Assembly: GCA_949358305.1 (NCBI GenBank)
Contig: OX442321.1
Coordinates: 4,613,605-4,677,604 of the forward strand
Direction: 5' to 3'
DNA length: 64,000 bases
From: Strigamia acuminata
Lineage: Eukaryota; Arthropoda; Chilopoda; Geophilomorpha; Linotaeniidae
The notes under the pieces are model-generated. The model saw only the letters and a list, made by a program, of their open reading frames with translations. It was not told the origin of the DNA and ran no database searches. A program made the translations under genes and the position numbers. Every line of letters begins with the position of its first letter. Positions within the stretch are counted from its first letter, which is position 1. Positions 20,401-29,062 of the stretch are shown piece after piece.

Positions 20401-22721
20401 AATTACAGTTGCTGGAAGGAGAGACGAAACGACAAGTGATCCGACTCGTTGCCAGCATTTTTGATCCACTCGGATTCTGTGCCCCGTTCTCAATAACTGG
20501 CAAAATGATTTTTCAAAGTTTGTGGAAGTTGGGGTTGGACTGGAATGACAAGTTGCCAGCAACAGAAGAAGAAAAGTGGAACAATTGGAAGCGTCAAATA
20601 CCATGTTTACAACTCGTTAATTTGCCAAGATGGGTCGGGTTTGGATTGGACAATTTGAATGCGGAAATTCATTTATTTTGCGACGCAAGCCCGTTGGCCT
20701 ACGGAGTCGTCGCATATGCAAAAACAAGAGACGAGTGTCATAGTCGTATTTCATTTATTTTGTCTAAAGCAAGGATCGCTCCAGTCAAAACGATAACGCT
20801 TCCACGTCTGGAATTGATGGGAGCATTGCTGACGTCACGTTTGGTGGTCCGGTTGAAGCAGCTGCCCGCGTCACGAGTAGTTTGCTGGACGGATTCCACG
20901 ATCGTATTGGCTTGGATAGCGCACGTGAACGGACGGACTGACCCATTCGTCACGAGACGAATCGAGGAAATTCGTAACAACGCTCCAGACGTGGAATGGA
21001 AACACGTGCCAGGTCGAGAAAATCCGGCAGATTTGCTCACGCGTGGAATGGACGCCCAGAAAATGGTGGACAGTCAAATTTGGTGGACCGGACCAGAGTG
21101 GTTGTCGCAAGACGAGGACGCTTGGCCACAAAGAGACGTTACGCCCGAATTCGACGAGGAAGTCGACGAACAAGTCAATATCGTGATCAATGACGAGCCG
21201 CCTTTGAAAGAACTTTTAATCAATTTAAATACATACAGTTCGTGGACGAGTTTGGTGCGTGTGACGGGGTGGGTGCGACGATTTGCGGACAATTTGAAAC
21301 GAAAGGAAAGGAACGGATCACCATTGTCGTTAGACGAATTGCGCCGCGTCGAGCATTATTGGATTGGTGCAGTGCAGCAACTTTATTTTGCGAGTGAAAT
21401 TAAATCAATTGAGGCGGGACGACGAGTCGAGACAGATTCTGTGTTGAGCCAAATCGACTGCGCATTCGACGACCACCACCTTCTACATGTGCGAACCAGA
21501 CTCGAGTGGGGCGAGGTTCGAAGAGAAGCTAAGGGACCATGGGTGTTGCCAGGAGGACAGCGAATTACTGAACTTTTGATATTAGACGCGCATCAACGAG
21601 TTTTTCACGGCGGTCTCGGCGACACTCTTGCAGAAATACGGACGCGATTTTGGATTCCAAGAGCGAGATCGTGTATAAAGAAGATAATTCATAATTGTTT
21701 TATTTGCAGAAAAGTCCAAGGTCGTTTGATGCGACAAATAGAAGCGCCATTGCCAGTTGATCGAGTCAGAAGAGCTGATCCCTTTCAAATAGTGGGAATT
21801 GATTTCGCCGGCCCTCTTTATCAACGCGCGGGAAATAAGTGTTACATTGCTCTCATCACGTGCGCAGTGACAAGAGCCATTCATTTAGAGTTAGTATCTT
21901 CTATGAGTACAGATGATTTTGTAATGGCATTAAAAAGATTTTTTGCTCGTCGCTGCGTACCAGAGGTAATATATTCGGACAACGCTAAAACGTTTAAGAG
22001 GGCCGATGCTGAATTAAGAGTTTTGATGGGGGCCATTAAATCGACCAAGATTGGTAACTTTCTTTCGCAACGTCAAATCACATGGAAATTCATTGTTGAG
22101 CGGGCAGCATGGTGGGGAGGTTTTTGGGAGAGGATGGTGAGGACGGTTAAGGTGTCACTAAAGAAAATTTTGGGGCGTCGTGTATTGACATTCGAAGAGT
22201 TGACCACCACTTTGTGTGAAGTGGAAGCGATGATAAATTCACGACCAATTTCGTACGTGTATGCAGATGCTCAGGAAAAGGAGCCGCTGACACCGTCTCA
22301 CTTCCTAGTTGGAAGACGTCACATTTCGCTCCCAGGGACTCATCAACATGACCCCAAACAGATGGATGCTGGTGCGGTTGAACTCTTGAAGCGATGGAGA
22401 CTTCGTGAGCGCTTGGTAAAACAGATTTGGAAGCGCTGGAACCACGAATACTTGGTCGAGCTTAGAGTATTTCGAACTGACCGCATCAAAAGGGATTTGA
22501 AGGTCAACGACGTCGTGTTGATACAAGACGAGAATCAACCGAGGTCTGTGTGGGCGATGGGATTAGTAAATCTTGTTTTTCCGGGGCGGGATGGGAAAGT
22601 AAGGTCATGCGAGGTCCGACTCGCCACGGGGAAGAAGTTGAGGCGTCCCATACAAAGATTGTGCCTTTTGGAAGCGCACGAGGATGTTGTCGCAGGTGTT
22701 AGCGACCCCCCGCCAGTGTAA
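17406..22721 (+). CDS. BEL/Pao Gag-Pol polyprotein, 1771 aa
   Basis: A single open frame from ATG (MAEISEIDKLKRNR) at 17406; an in-frame GTG at 17379 is not needed. Order: N-terminal coiled coil; gag domain typical of BEL (LPTINMNKYNGDPTKWCDFW); Cys/His knuckles (CFLCFDKGHRVTKC, then CEKCNRRHHTQLC); aspartic protease with FFDGGSHRTF (D496; D-G-G instead of D-T/S-G); reverse transcriptase with YVDD (919-922); RNase H (FCDASPLAYGVVAY, LPRLELMGALL); integrase zinc finger; and integrase core with D1466 (GIDFAGPL), D1525 (YSDNAKTF) and E1575 (WWGGFWERM). It makes the capsid and copying and integrating enzymes in one chain. The TAA stop lies inside the first five bases of the 3' LTR. Confidence 0.95.
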   Translation: MAEISEIDKLKRNRTTARTACTRLTNSTAGLLAEVPVDLKKLARHRAQLQAKKDILAGLDERIGNLIADDNEATADQETADIYQERLIDHMEDLMQHADEIRRAEVGQANEATAAANQKKLEDAIAAQMLLNQQAITAQIAAQVQVHLPPPAVPPPVNEDQDAGSMKLPTINMNKYNGDPTKWCDFWSNYEIGIGSNKRLTPKAKLVYLKTFLEGPAASVVAGLNPTDENYETAKELLKNRFGKKNVVINAHLRAIERVPAVKKIGDLTALRRLYDECELHVRSLENLEVEVATFGALLCPKLMAAVPDFIAMGFAQGDNDDETDIKAFLTYLNKQIGLRERTAAANDYNRESNLEEKKTSRPTFTKNTEWVKKKVTLPSVNALTINTSECIYCEVTEHATEACPLPPHKKRRNLMRMGRCFLCFDKGHRVTKCTAKIKCEKCNRRHHTQLCEDDDTEEVKTTAVLEINKSELYFQVLMVDVESKTRRKTVQCFFDGGSHRTFITEKLADELNAPESGQQKMSITPFGERSSRSAVRRQVQVTLRARGGKEGQIAINAIVVPWITSSVARPIHHDVRAMLDERGIRIDENLDQRQCGAVSILVGTDYFWQIVSGRIERLGSGLVGLDTLFGWTIHGSSELRAANNDGLIVPVNLIKYEEKLDKQLQLFWELDALGIKHESNSDKCDEEMQALTSFRNSLKWNGTRYEVKLPWLMNKNELDDNYTVALRRFWNLVRKFKQDSKLYEQYKAVIETQLAEGILEEVPLKSEKEKDCYYLPHSPVIKENRETTKLRVVCDASSHGVRSKSLNDCLFTGPNLLPELINVLINFRTYLFAATGDIEKAFHQIEVHVEDRDCLRIFWLHVEWDGKGPIKLRILRYTRVLFGATPSPFLLNATIDEHIKKFEGQFKETVEQVDDKFYVDDFVDSQPDEEKLQRTCQEVTTILSEAHMKLTKWISNSNQVWTAMNGNAEGPKKCTKVLGLIWDVEKDCLGLEMGEILKLQLLEGETKRQVIRLVASIFDPLGFCAPFSITGKMIFQSLWKLGLDWNDKLPATEEEKWNNWKRQIPCLQLVNLPRWVGFGLDNLNAEIHLFCDASPLAYGVVAYAKTRDECHSRISFILSKARIAPVKTITLPRLELMGALLTSRLVVRLKQLPASRVVCWTDSTIVLAWIAHVNGRTDPFVTRRIEEIRNNAPDVEWKHVPGRENPADLLTRGMDAQKMVDSQIWWTGPEWLSQDEDAWPQRDVTPEFDEEVDEQVNIVINDEPPLKELLINLNTYSSWTSLVRVTGWVRRFADNLKRKERNGSPLSLDELRRVEHYWIGAVQQLYFASEIKSIEAGRRVETDSVLSQIDCAFDDHHLLHVRTRLEWGEVRREAKGPWVLPGGQRITELLILDAHQRVFHGGLGDTLAEIRTRFWIPRARSCIKKIIHNCFICRKVQGRLMRQIEAPLPVDRVRRADPFQIVGIDFAGPLYQRAGNKCYIALITCAVTRAIHLELVSSMSTDDFVMALKRFFARRCVPEVIYSDNAKTFKRADAELRVLMGAIKSTKIGNFLSQRQITWKFIVERAAWWGGFWERMVRTVKVSLKKILGRRVLTFEELTTTLCEVEAMINSRPISYVYADAQEKEPLTPSHFLVGRRHISLPGTHQHDPKQMDAGAVELLKRWRLRERLVKQIWKRWNHEYLVELRVFRTDRIKRDLKVNDVVLIQDENQPRSVWAMGLVNLVFPGRDGKVRSCEVRLATGKKLRRPIQRLCLLEAHEDVVAGVSDPPPV

Positions 22722-23196
22722 AAACTAGGGTTTTATTGTACTTTAATTTTATATTAAATTGGTGTTGGGAAATTTTGGGTTTTTACTGTAAACTGTTTTT
22801 AATTGCCTTCTGCGAATTTTTTGAAGGGAAAACCCGAGTCTTTTGTTGTGATTCTAGAAGTGTCTAAATTTTCACCAGATGTGGTGACGTTTTCTATTGT
22901 TTAGAGTTTTTGACCTTTTTTTGACTTTTTGTTCTCATTTTCTGAGAACTAATTATATTTGTATGTTTTGTTCTTGTTTCCAAGAACTGATTATCTCATG
23001 TATTTAACATCGTTTTTCAACGAAAATAAACCAGTACAAACTTTCACTTTACCCAAGCAGGACTGCTCTTGTTGAGCAGTTAGAATTTATTTGTATTCAC
23101 ACACTGAAAAAGAACTTAGAAATTTTCGAAACCTGAACCAACTGAATTTACATCAAAAAAGCGAACTTTTAACATTCACAAACTGGGATTTTCACA
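22717..23196 (+). repeat. 3' LTR of the BEL/Pao element
   Basis: 480 bp, nearly identical to the 5' LTR. The base sequence just before it (GACCCCCCGCCAG) is not purine-rich, so no normal polypurine tract abuts it. Confidence 0.9.
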
Positions 23197-23348
23197 GGTT
23201 TCATTGCTTTTATTTGCGATTTTGGTGGCAATTTGGGTATTTTCTTAGGGTTGAGCATTCCAGCAGTGTTCGACATTGCGACACGATTTGTGACTGCAAT
23301 GTCAGCCGTTATATACGCATCCAACAAATCAAATCAACATTGAATAAT

Positions 23349-23834
23349 AAGAGGTTTCATTAAATGAGCGATTGGTTGATTACTTTGATTACTTTGATTA
23401 GTCGATTACTTCATGTGTCATGTGACTGGATTCTACCAATCCCGAGAATAATCATTTCATCAAATAAGCAACTAATCAAGTAATCACCCCAAACTATGAT
23501 TTTCTGTTGACTTGGGCCAATTATAAGTGCTCTCTCAACTGAAACCAACATGGCGGCGCCAGACCCGCTTCAACTACACAAGGTCATAATGTAACAAAGT
23601 CTGTTCAGTTTAGGTTAAACTGAACACATGAAACCAGTTAGGTAGTTGCCATTATTATTTGTAGGAACTTTTTTTAAACAATAGCAACGTATTTAGGTTA
23701 CAATTTAAACAATTCCGCCCATCGGAGCATTAATCACATAATCAGATTTTTGTTGGGCCCTCAATAAATGAGTGATTACGATTATTGCAATAATCAATTA
23801 ATCACAATAATCGCTCATTTAATGAAACCCCTTA
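23349..23834. mobile_element. MITE-like element downstream of gene 4
   Basis: The ends TAAGAGGTTTCATTAAATG and CATTTAATGAAACCCCTTA are inverted over about 25 bp. The element interrupts flank that is continuous after genes 3 and 6 (TGAATAATGTATCAC). The interior is AT-rich, with repeated GATTA/TAATC motifs and no coding capacity. Confidence 0.65.
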
Positions 23835-23896
23835 GTGTATCACTTCACAGCACTCAAAACAACCACAGAATTTAGCCTTCATTAATATCAACTAAA

Positions 23897-23998
23897 ATGA
23901 CTTCCCCAAAAAGGATTAAGATAAAATTAAAACCACTATTCTTTGGCTTATTTCTTCTGCACCTGCTACTGGCTATTGTTACCACATGTTGCAGGTAG
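23897..23998 (+). other. micro-ORF, second copy (33 codons)
   Basis: MTSPKRIKIKLKPLF then a hydrophobic segment and TTCCR-stop. Same length and position relative to gene 4 as 12534-12635 is to gene 3, aside from the MITE insertion. Confidence 0.3.
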
Positions 23999-24149
23999 TC
24001 TAGTTCAGTTCGGTGTTTAGTGGGTTCAATCGAGAATTCAATTCACTATGTCACGAATTTAAGGGCAATTTGTCTTTTGATGTTTGAACACACCTAATGT
24101 AATAACTGAACATATTGCTGTAACTAAATGTTCCGTATTTTACCGGTTA

Positions 24150-24467
24150 AGAGTCGCCCTCGAATTGTAGCCGCGGCTATTAATCGAAGACGGCTACAGC
24201 GAGGTTATTGTTACTAATGTAACGAGAAACGAATCAAATGGGAACCGAAACGCACAAAATAACTTAAATCTTATATGGTAAATAATATAATGAATTAGAG
24301 CATCATTGATGTCGACCACTATTTTAAATAAGAGCCGCCCTCGATTAAGAGCCGCGGCTAAAAGTGGCAAATTTGAATAAGAGCCGCGGCTATTTAAAAA
24401 AACGAGTGTGTGCTTCAGACCACACGATAGAAGTGAAACTTCCAATCTTTAAAAATTGCGTCTCAAA
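24150..24467. mobile_element. repeat insertion with GAGCCGCGGCTATT motifs
   Basis: This stretch is absent from the corresponding flank of gene 3 (TTACCGATTAATC is continuous near 12790) but present after gene 6 at about 31801-32110. It contains several copies of AGAGCCGCGGCTA and AGAGTCGCCCTCG in both orientations. It is a non-coding element inserted before the gene 4 and gene 6 flanks separated. Confidence 0.6.
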
Positions 24468-24549
24468 ATCAAAATTAATTTTAATTTTTTCTATTTAATT
24501 GTGTGCGTATTTGTTTTATCATCAGATTATTATGGTTTCGCTGTTAAAG

Positions 24550-24840
24550 TAATATAAACGCTTACCTTATCACATCTTGTAGAATCTCAAATTTTACCAG
24601 TCCATTGTATAAAAAGAATAAAGATATAGCTGTGTGTATTTGGGTTGTTTGTACTTGTTCGTGCTGCACCATCTGAAATAAAATTACAAAATTAGATGTA
24701 AGCTTACTGTGTGATAACTGATATTTTTCAAGTTAAACAATTTCACCAGTGAAATAAAACTTAAATCACGTTCTACCTTCTAAGCAACACCTGACTCCAT
24801 GGTGTTGGATTGTCCTCTTACATGTAGTTCTGTATCAAAA
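24550..24840 (-). other. splice-like antisense cassette, second copy
   Basis: Same layout as 12902-13170: the candidate exon starting ATGGTGCAGCACGAAC on the minus strand stays open to a GTAAGC donor. Several small indels against the first copy keep this frame. Confidence 0.25.
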
Positions 24841-25109
24841 ATCAAAGAGTAGTAATCACCTAGCAAAATAGAACTACGTGGGGAAAGGGTTGTTTGTTGT
24901 GTTTTAATTGTTATTTCGGTTTCGACTGGTCAGTAACCGGTCAGCAGGCTACTCCTTGCGCAGCATACGCCTTCGTAATAATTTTCTTGTTCACTTGTTG
25001 AAAAACACTTGGCATAGTGAAGGATGCGATGTTGCATGTGACGCTGTTTTGTAAACTTCAATCAAGAGATGGCGCAGCTGTGGCATTGTAAAGTTCAATC
25101 AAGAGATGG

Positions 25110-26030
25110 CGCTGGTTTCCATTTCCGTAGTTATAAGCAAAAAAACCTAACTCAGCTATCTTGCATGACCTCAATTGCCGAAAAATTTTAAATTGAGACT
25201 TTTCTGAAGTTTGATTAAAATAAAAATTTAAAAAACTTTTACTTCTTGGAAAAGAACGCACCCATGAACTTCTCGTGCCGTTCCCCAATTAAGTCGCACA
25301 ATGTCGGCAATCTTAATCAATTCTTCTGAGAAAATTGAAACACGCTATGTCAAATTTCGTGTTGAACTTGTGGTAATTGCCCATTGAATGTCCTTTTGCG
25401 TGCCGTTAATGTGCTCAATGTGTCGGTTGTCCTTGTCCTGACCATCAACAACAAATTCTTAAATTGCCGTCTAAATAATTGCCGGTACTACTTCCGGGCA
25501 AAAGAACTTTTACACGATACTCCCATGTCAATCCCGAGTTAATTCGCACCTGTCAAAAATTTATTCAATTCTTCAGAAAAAATAAAAATGTCCTTTATCA
25601 AATTTTTGTGTGAAACTGCGTTGATTGTCTACTGATTGACCTTTTGAATGCCGACAATTTAATGTGCCACAGCTAAATCCAGCAGTCAGAGAGAGAGAGA
25701 GACAAAAAAATTTGTGCTCAATCTCATAACAAAAACTAAAAATAATCAACAATAGTCAGCCCGTTCTTTATTTACGAGAATCAAACATCGGTACCGGTCA
25801 TCAAAAATTATATTTGTCGTAAAGCGGATGGATACCAAAACTGAAAATATTCAACAACAGTGAGACCTTTCATTCTTTATCTGTATCAAACTTCTATCAG
25901 CGAAAAGTGAGACCAATATAACTAACTTTTAACAACTTAAATTGAACTTACAACAAATTAATTCATATACTTTCACAGAAATTAACGTTTTATTGCATAA
26001 ATTTCTATACTCAATTGACTTCAATAGATC
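25110..26030. repeat. upstream unit of subfamily-B genes (gene 5 copy)
   Basis: AT-rich DNA upstream of gene 5 that recurs upstream of gene 7 (about 32640-33327), including a shared stretch about 70 bases before the start codon (TCACAGAAATTAACG). It marks the duplicated subfamily-B unit. No gene is seen; a short GA microsatellite lies at about 25688-25702. Confidence 0.6.
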
Positions 26031-27707
26031 ATGCCTCTAGTTTACATCAGCCGTAGCACGAATCCCGTCTGGATAACACGTACGTAGTTAAGATTAGCTT
26101 AGTTACTAGTACTCTCGTTTTTAAACTCCGTTATTTCTGCAGAAGACAAGAAAAAACTAATTTCTAAAACAACAACCAAAGTGATTAAATACAAGAAGTC
26201 ACGTAATCGAGTGACTGCATTCAATAATGAGATGGCGGTGATAAATTCAAAAAAAGGCTTCGCTTGTCATTTCCTGCGCTTTCTAGTTATTTCACTCTGC
26301 TTTCTCGCTTGCTCCTATCAAACTTACGATCGATTCAGCTATTTTTTGTCTCGTCCGATCGATATCAAAGTGACTACAAGACGCAATTTATCGGTCAAGT
26401 TCCCGTCCATAACTCTATGCCCTGACTTCGACAACTCTTTACTTGAAAACAGACGGCAAAAAGCAACTGAAAGAAAAGGGACAAATTTATGTCGCGTGTC
26501 TCCTTTCGCATTGCTTAACGATACTTTTAATATTTCTACCTTATGGAGACGCATGTCCTTCAAAGCAGCATTGCGAGATGTATATGAAATTTCGGTAAGA
26601 AATTATAATGCCATTGCTATAATTTAAAATTCCTAAAAATAATAATTTTTTTATTTTTCAGAAAATCACAGGAATAAAAGAAAATACGCCGTTTTTGTTT
26701 TCAGTCAAAACTGACACCAACACTATATTTGGAACATGTTTCACGTATTCTTACAGTAAGTATTGAAGCTCTTTTCTATCATTTAAAAAGTAATACTACG
26801 TATAATTTTTGGAATTCATTTTAGAAAATCTTGTTCCTTTTCGAAAAGATTTCCAGTTAGCATTGTTGTTTAAGATGCCACATTGCACATTTACCATTTC
26901 CAGAGTAAGAATAAATAATTCAATAAAAATAAAATTTTGATATTATTGTTTCTGTCTTTAAAATTAGTTTATGCTGCACAACGATGAAGATGATATCACT
27001 TATAAAATAAAAAGTGAACATAAAATTAAGAAATATACAAAAGCAATATATTACGGCGTAACAGCACAGAGAGTTCGTAATTTGTAAACTTTTTGATCCA
27101 ATAGAAATTAAATTAATTACAACTTTGGTTCCAGTTCAAAAGTCTGAATCGCACAACAAACCCATGCTACACCAAGAAAGTTGTATCGGAATGTGAGAAA
27201 AACTGCTTTGAAAAAACTCTGAAAAATATCACTCAGTGTCGGTAAGAATAAAGAAATTTAAAAAAAAACTCATCTGCTCGCACGTAATTACTTGTACTCA
27301 TCAAAATCAACAGACTACCTTTTACGCCTGTTTCGGACGTTCCTTTTTGCGATAACGAAAAGAATTCCACCTTTGCATATAAAATCATGAACTTACTTAC
27401 CATTAGGTTTGATTATTTGAAAAAATGCAATTGCCCTAAAGTATGCGACGACACTTTGTACACCGATCATTTACAATCCGACACAGCATCTGGCCCCTCC
27501 TCTTTATACATCTTCTTTGAAGACAACGTGATCGAAGAAGTTGAAGATCATTACGCCTACAGTTTCATCTCTCTCGTGTGCGACTTCGGTGGCAATTTGG
27601 GTCTCTTTTTAGGGCTAAGCATCCCTGCAATATTTGACCTTGCACAGTCATTCCTTACTTTCTTTTTCAAAAAATTCACTTCATTTAAGCGTAAATTCAA
27701 TTACTAA
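26031..27707 (+). CDS. DEG/ENaC (pickpocket-type) channel subunit, gene 5 (subfamily B), 426 aa, intact
   Basis: Exons: 26031-26079, 26143-26594, 26662-26755, 26825-26904, 26968-27072, 27135-27241, 27314-27707. The total of 1281 nt is open and all junctions are GT-AG with the array's phases. TM1 lies at about 56-75 (CHFLRFLVISLCFLACSY), FPSITLCP follows, CNCPKVC lies in the last exon, and TM2 has GLFLGLSIPAIF (G-L-S 396-398) with a short basic C-terminal tail. It is predicted to be a plasma-membrane cation channel subunit. Exon 4 is shorter than in subfamily A. It is most like gene 7, including the upstream region and the start peptide MPLVYISR / MPQIHISR. Its introns are all short, with no MITE in intron 2. 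Confidence 0.87.
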
Positions 27708-28702
27708 ATTGCTCTACTTAACGTATTGAAACAAAATATTTTGTATATGGGTCTGCACTTAATGCTTTAATTCCTCACCAAATCACTTGACTAACTAAAA
27801 CCACCATCGGACCCAGAAATGTAACTAGCAAATTCAAATAAACTAATATAAATGCTTTTTCAAGTTAAACAATTTCACCAGTTGAAATTAAACTCAAATC
27901 ACGTTCTACATTCTAAGCATCACCTGACTCCATGATAAGTACAAAAAATTTCTTAAGTTTCATTTTTAATTACTGCTTGTACTGTATGTAAGTGATATGT
28001 ATTAAAAGCTTAATAAACACTAATGATGGTAAGCACATGCACACAATCATATTCAAAACTGGTTTAAGTTTTTATAAACCAATCCAAATATACAATTTAA
28101 CAATTTATTAAGAAAAACTAACATAATTAATAAACACTAATTTTGCGGTATTAATATTTCAAATTAAGCAACTTCTGGTCAGCAGCCAAAGACATCGTTC
28201 TGCTGAGTTCAAACACTAGTCTCCTAAGGGACATTAATAATTGGAAATCAAACAAATTAAGGACTTTAGATAAGGCTCGTTGTTTATACACGTAAACCAA
28301 ACAAGTGTGCGAATCATTACTTTAATCAATAGTTTCTATAACAGCAGAAAACCGACAGCACTGTCAATACCAACAGGTATGTGGTAAGAACAATTTCACT
28401 TCGTTTTAGTCCTGCATTTAGAAAGATACCCTGAGACCCAAAGAATTTTTTGTGCACGGTTTTAATGCCTTCGCATTCAGCAGGTGACAAAAACTAAAAA
28501 TATTCAAAAACAGTGAGGTCTTCTTTATGATTATCGTACTTCTATACTCGGAAACTATCTGTGGTGAAGCTTGAAAAACATCAAAATAATTAAAAAATAA
28601 ATGTAAGTACAGGGTGAGCCAGAAAAACCTGATGCTTTTGAAACTAAAACCATTATATAGAGTTTGAAATGCTATTTTTATGTCTGGAAATTTATATCAC
28701 TA
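27708..28702. repeat. spacer between genes 5 and 6, mostly the duplicated upstream unit of subfamily A
   Basis: 27981-28702 matches 9160-9881 closely. The part before it (27708-27980) resembles the 3' flank of gene 7 (35005-35120) and contains a fragment of the antisense cassette near 27860-27935. No gene is supported. Confidence 0.6.
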
Positions 28703-28890
28703 TACTCAAAACCACCACAACGTTGACCTATTTCCGAGCCAAATTACGCCTAACTGTGGTCTGTGCTCTGCTACGCGGACAAGTAGTTCTGTGTCAAAGC
28801 ATGACAATTCTGGTGTTATGGGCTACTTTTTTGTGCCACTACACCAGTGATACGGCTTGGAATAGGTCAACGCTGTGGTGGTTTTGAGTA
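28703..28890. mobile_element. 188-bp mariner-like MITE at a TA site
   Basis: TIRs of about 33 bp (TACTCAAAACCACCACA... and its complement, one or two mismatches) lie between TA dinucleotides at 28701-28702 and 28891-28892. The corresponding TA upstream of gene 3 (9880-9881) holds element X instead. A 72-codon frame across it is incidental. Confidence 0.75.
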
Positions 28891-29062
28891 TAGATGCTTT
28901 CCTTGTGAGCCAGACAAACCTAAAGATTTTTATGTGCTTATGGCTCAGCCATCATTTTAACTAGAGTATAAAGCATTTCTTACCTTAACGTAAAAGGTTA
29001 AAACTTTAAAAGTTCTAAAAAATTAATTTTCATACTTTTATTCAAGTTCACTTCAATAGAAC

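Larger units (their letters stand above)
16837..23196 (+). mobile_element. complete BEL/Pao LTR retrotransposon in an exon of gene 4
   Basis: A 6360-bp provirus with 480-bp LTRs (16837-17316 and 22717-23196) beginning TGTAAAAACTAG and ending GATTTTCACA. The LTRs show one difference that I can find (A near 17140, G near 23020). The target duplication is GGTTT (16832-16836 and 23197-23201). It has a primer site at 17317 and a single uninterrupted gag-pol frame. Everything points to a young and possibly active insertion. Confidence 0.93.
14574..23343 (+). pseudogene. DEG/ENaC channel subunit, gene 4 (subfamily A), last exon split by a BEL/Pao provirus
   Basis: Exons: 14574-14628, 14694-15145, 15906-16008, 16077-16168, 16233-16340, 16408-16520, and last exon 16585-16836 continuing at 23202-23343 (23197-23201 is the duplicated target GGTTT). 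Without the 6.36-kb provirus the frame is complete: 1317 nt, 438 aa, very close to gene 3. TM1, FPSITLCP and CTCPKIC lie before the insertion; TM2 with GIFLGLS lies after it. Read through, the protein would end in LTR sequence (stop near 16987) and lack TM2. However GT at 16833 and AG at 23196-23197 bound the provirus such that removal would restore the exon exactly, so the gene could be functional if spliced. It is called a pseudogene pending transcripts. Confidence 0.7.
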
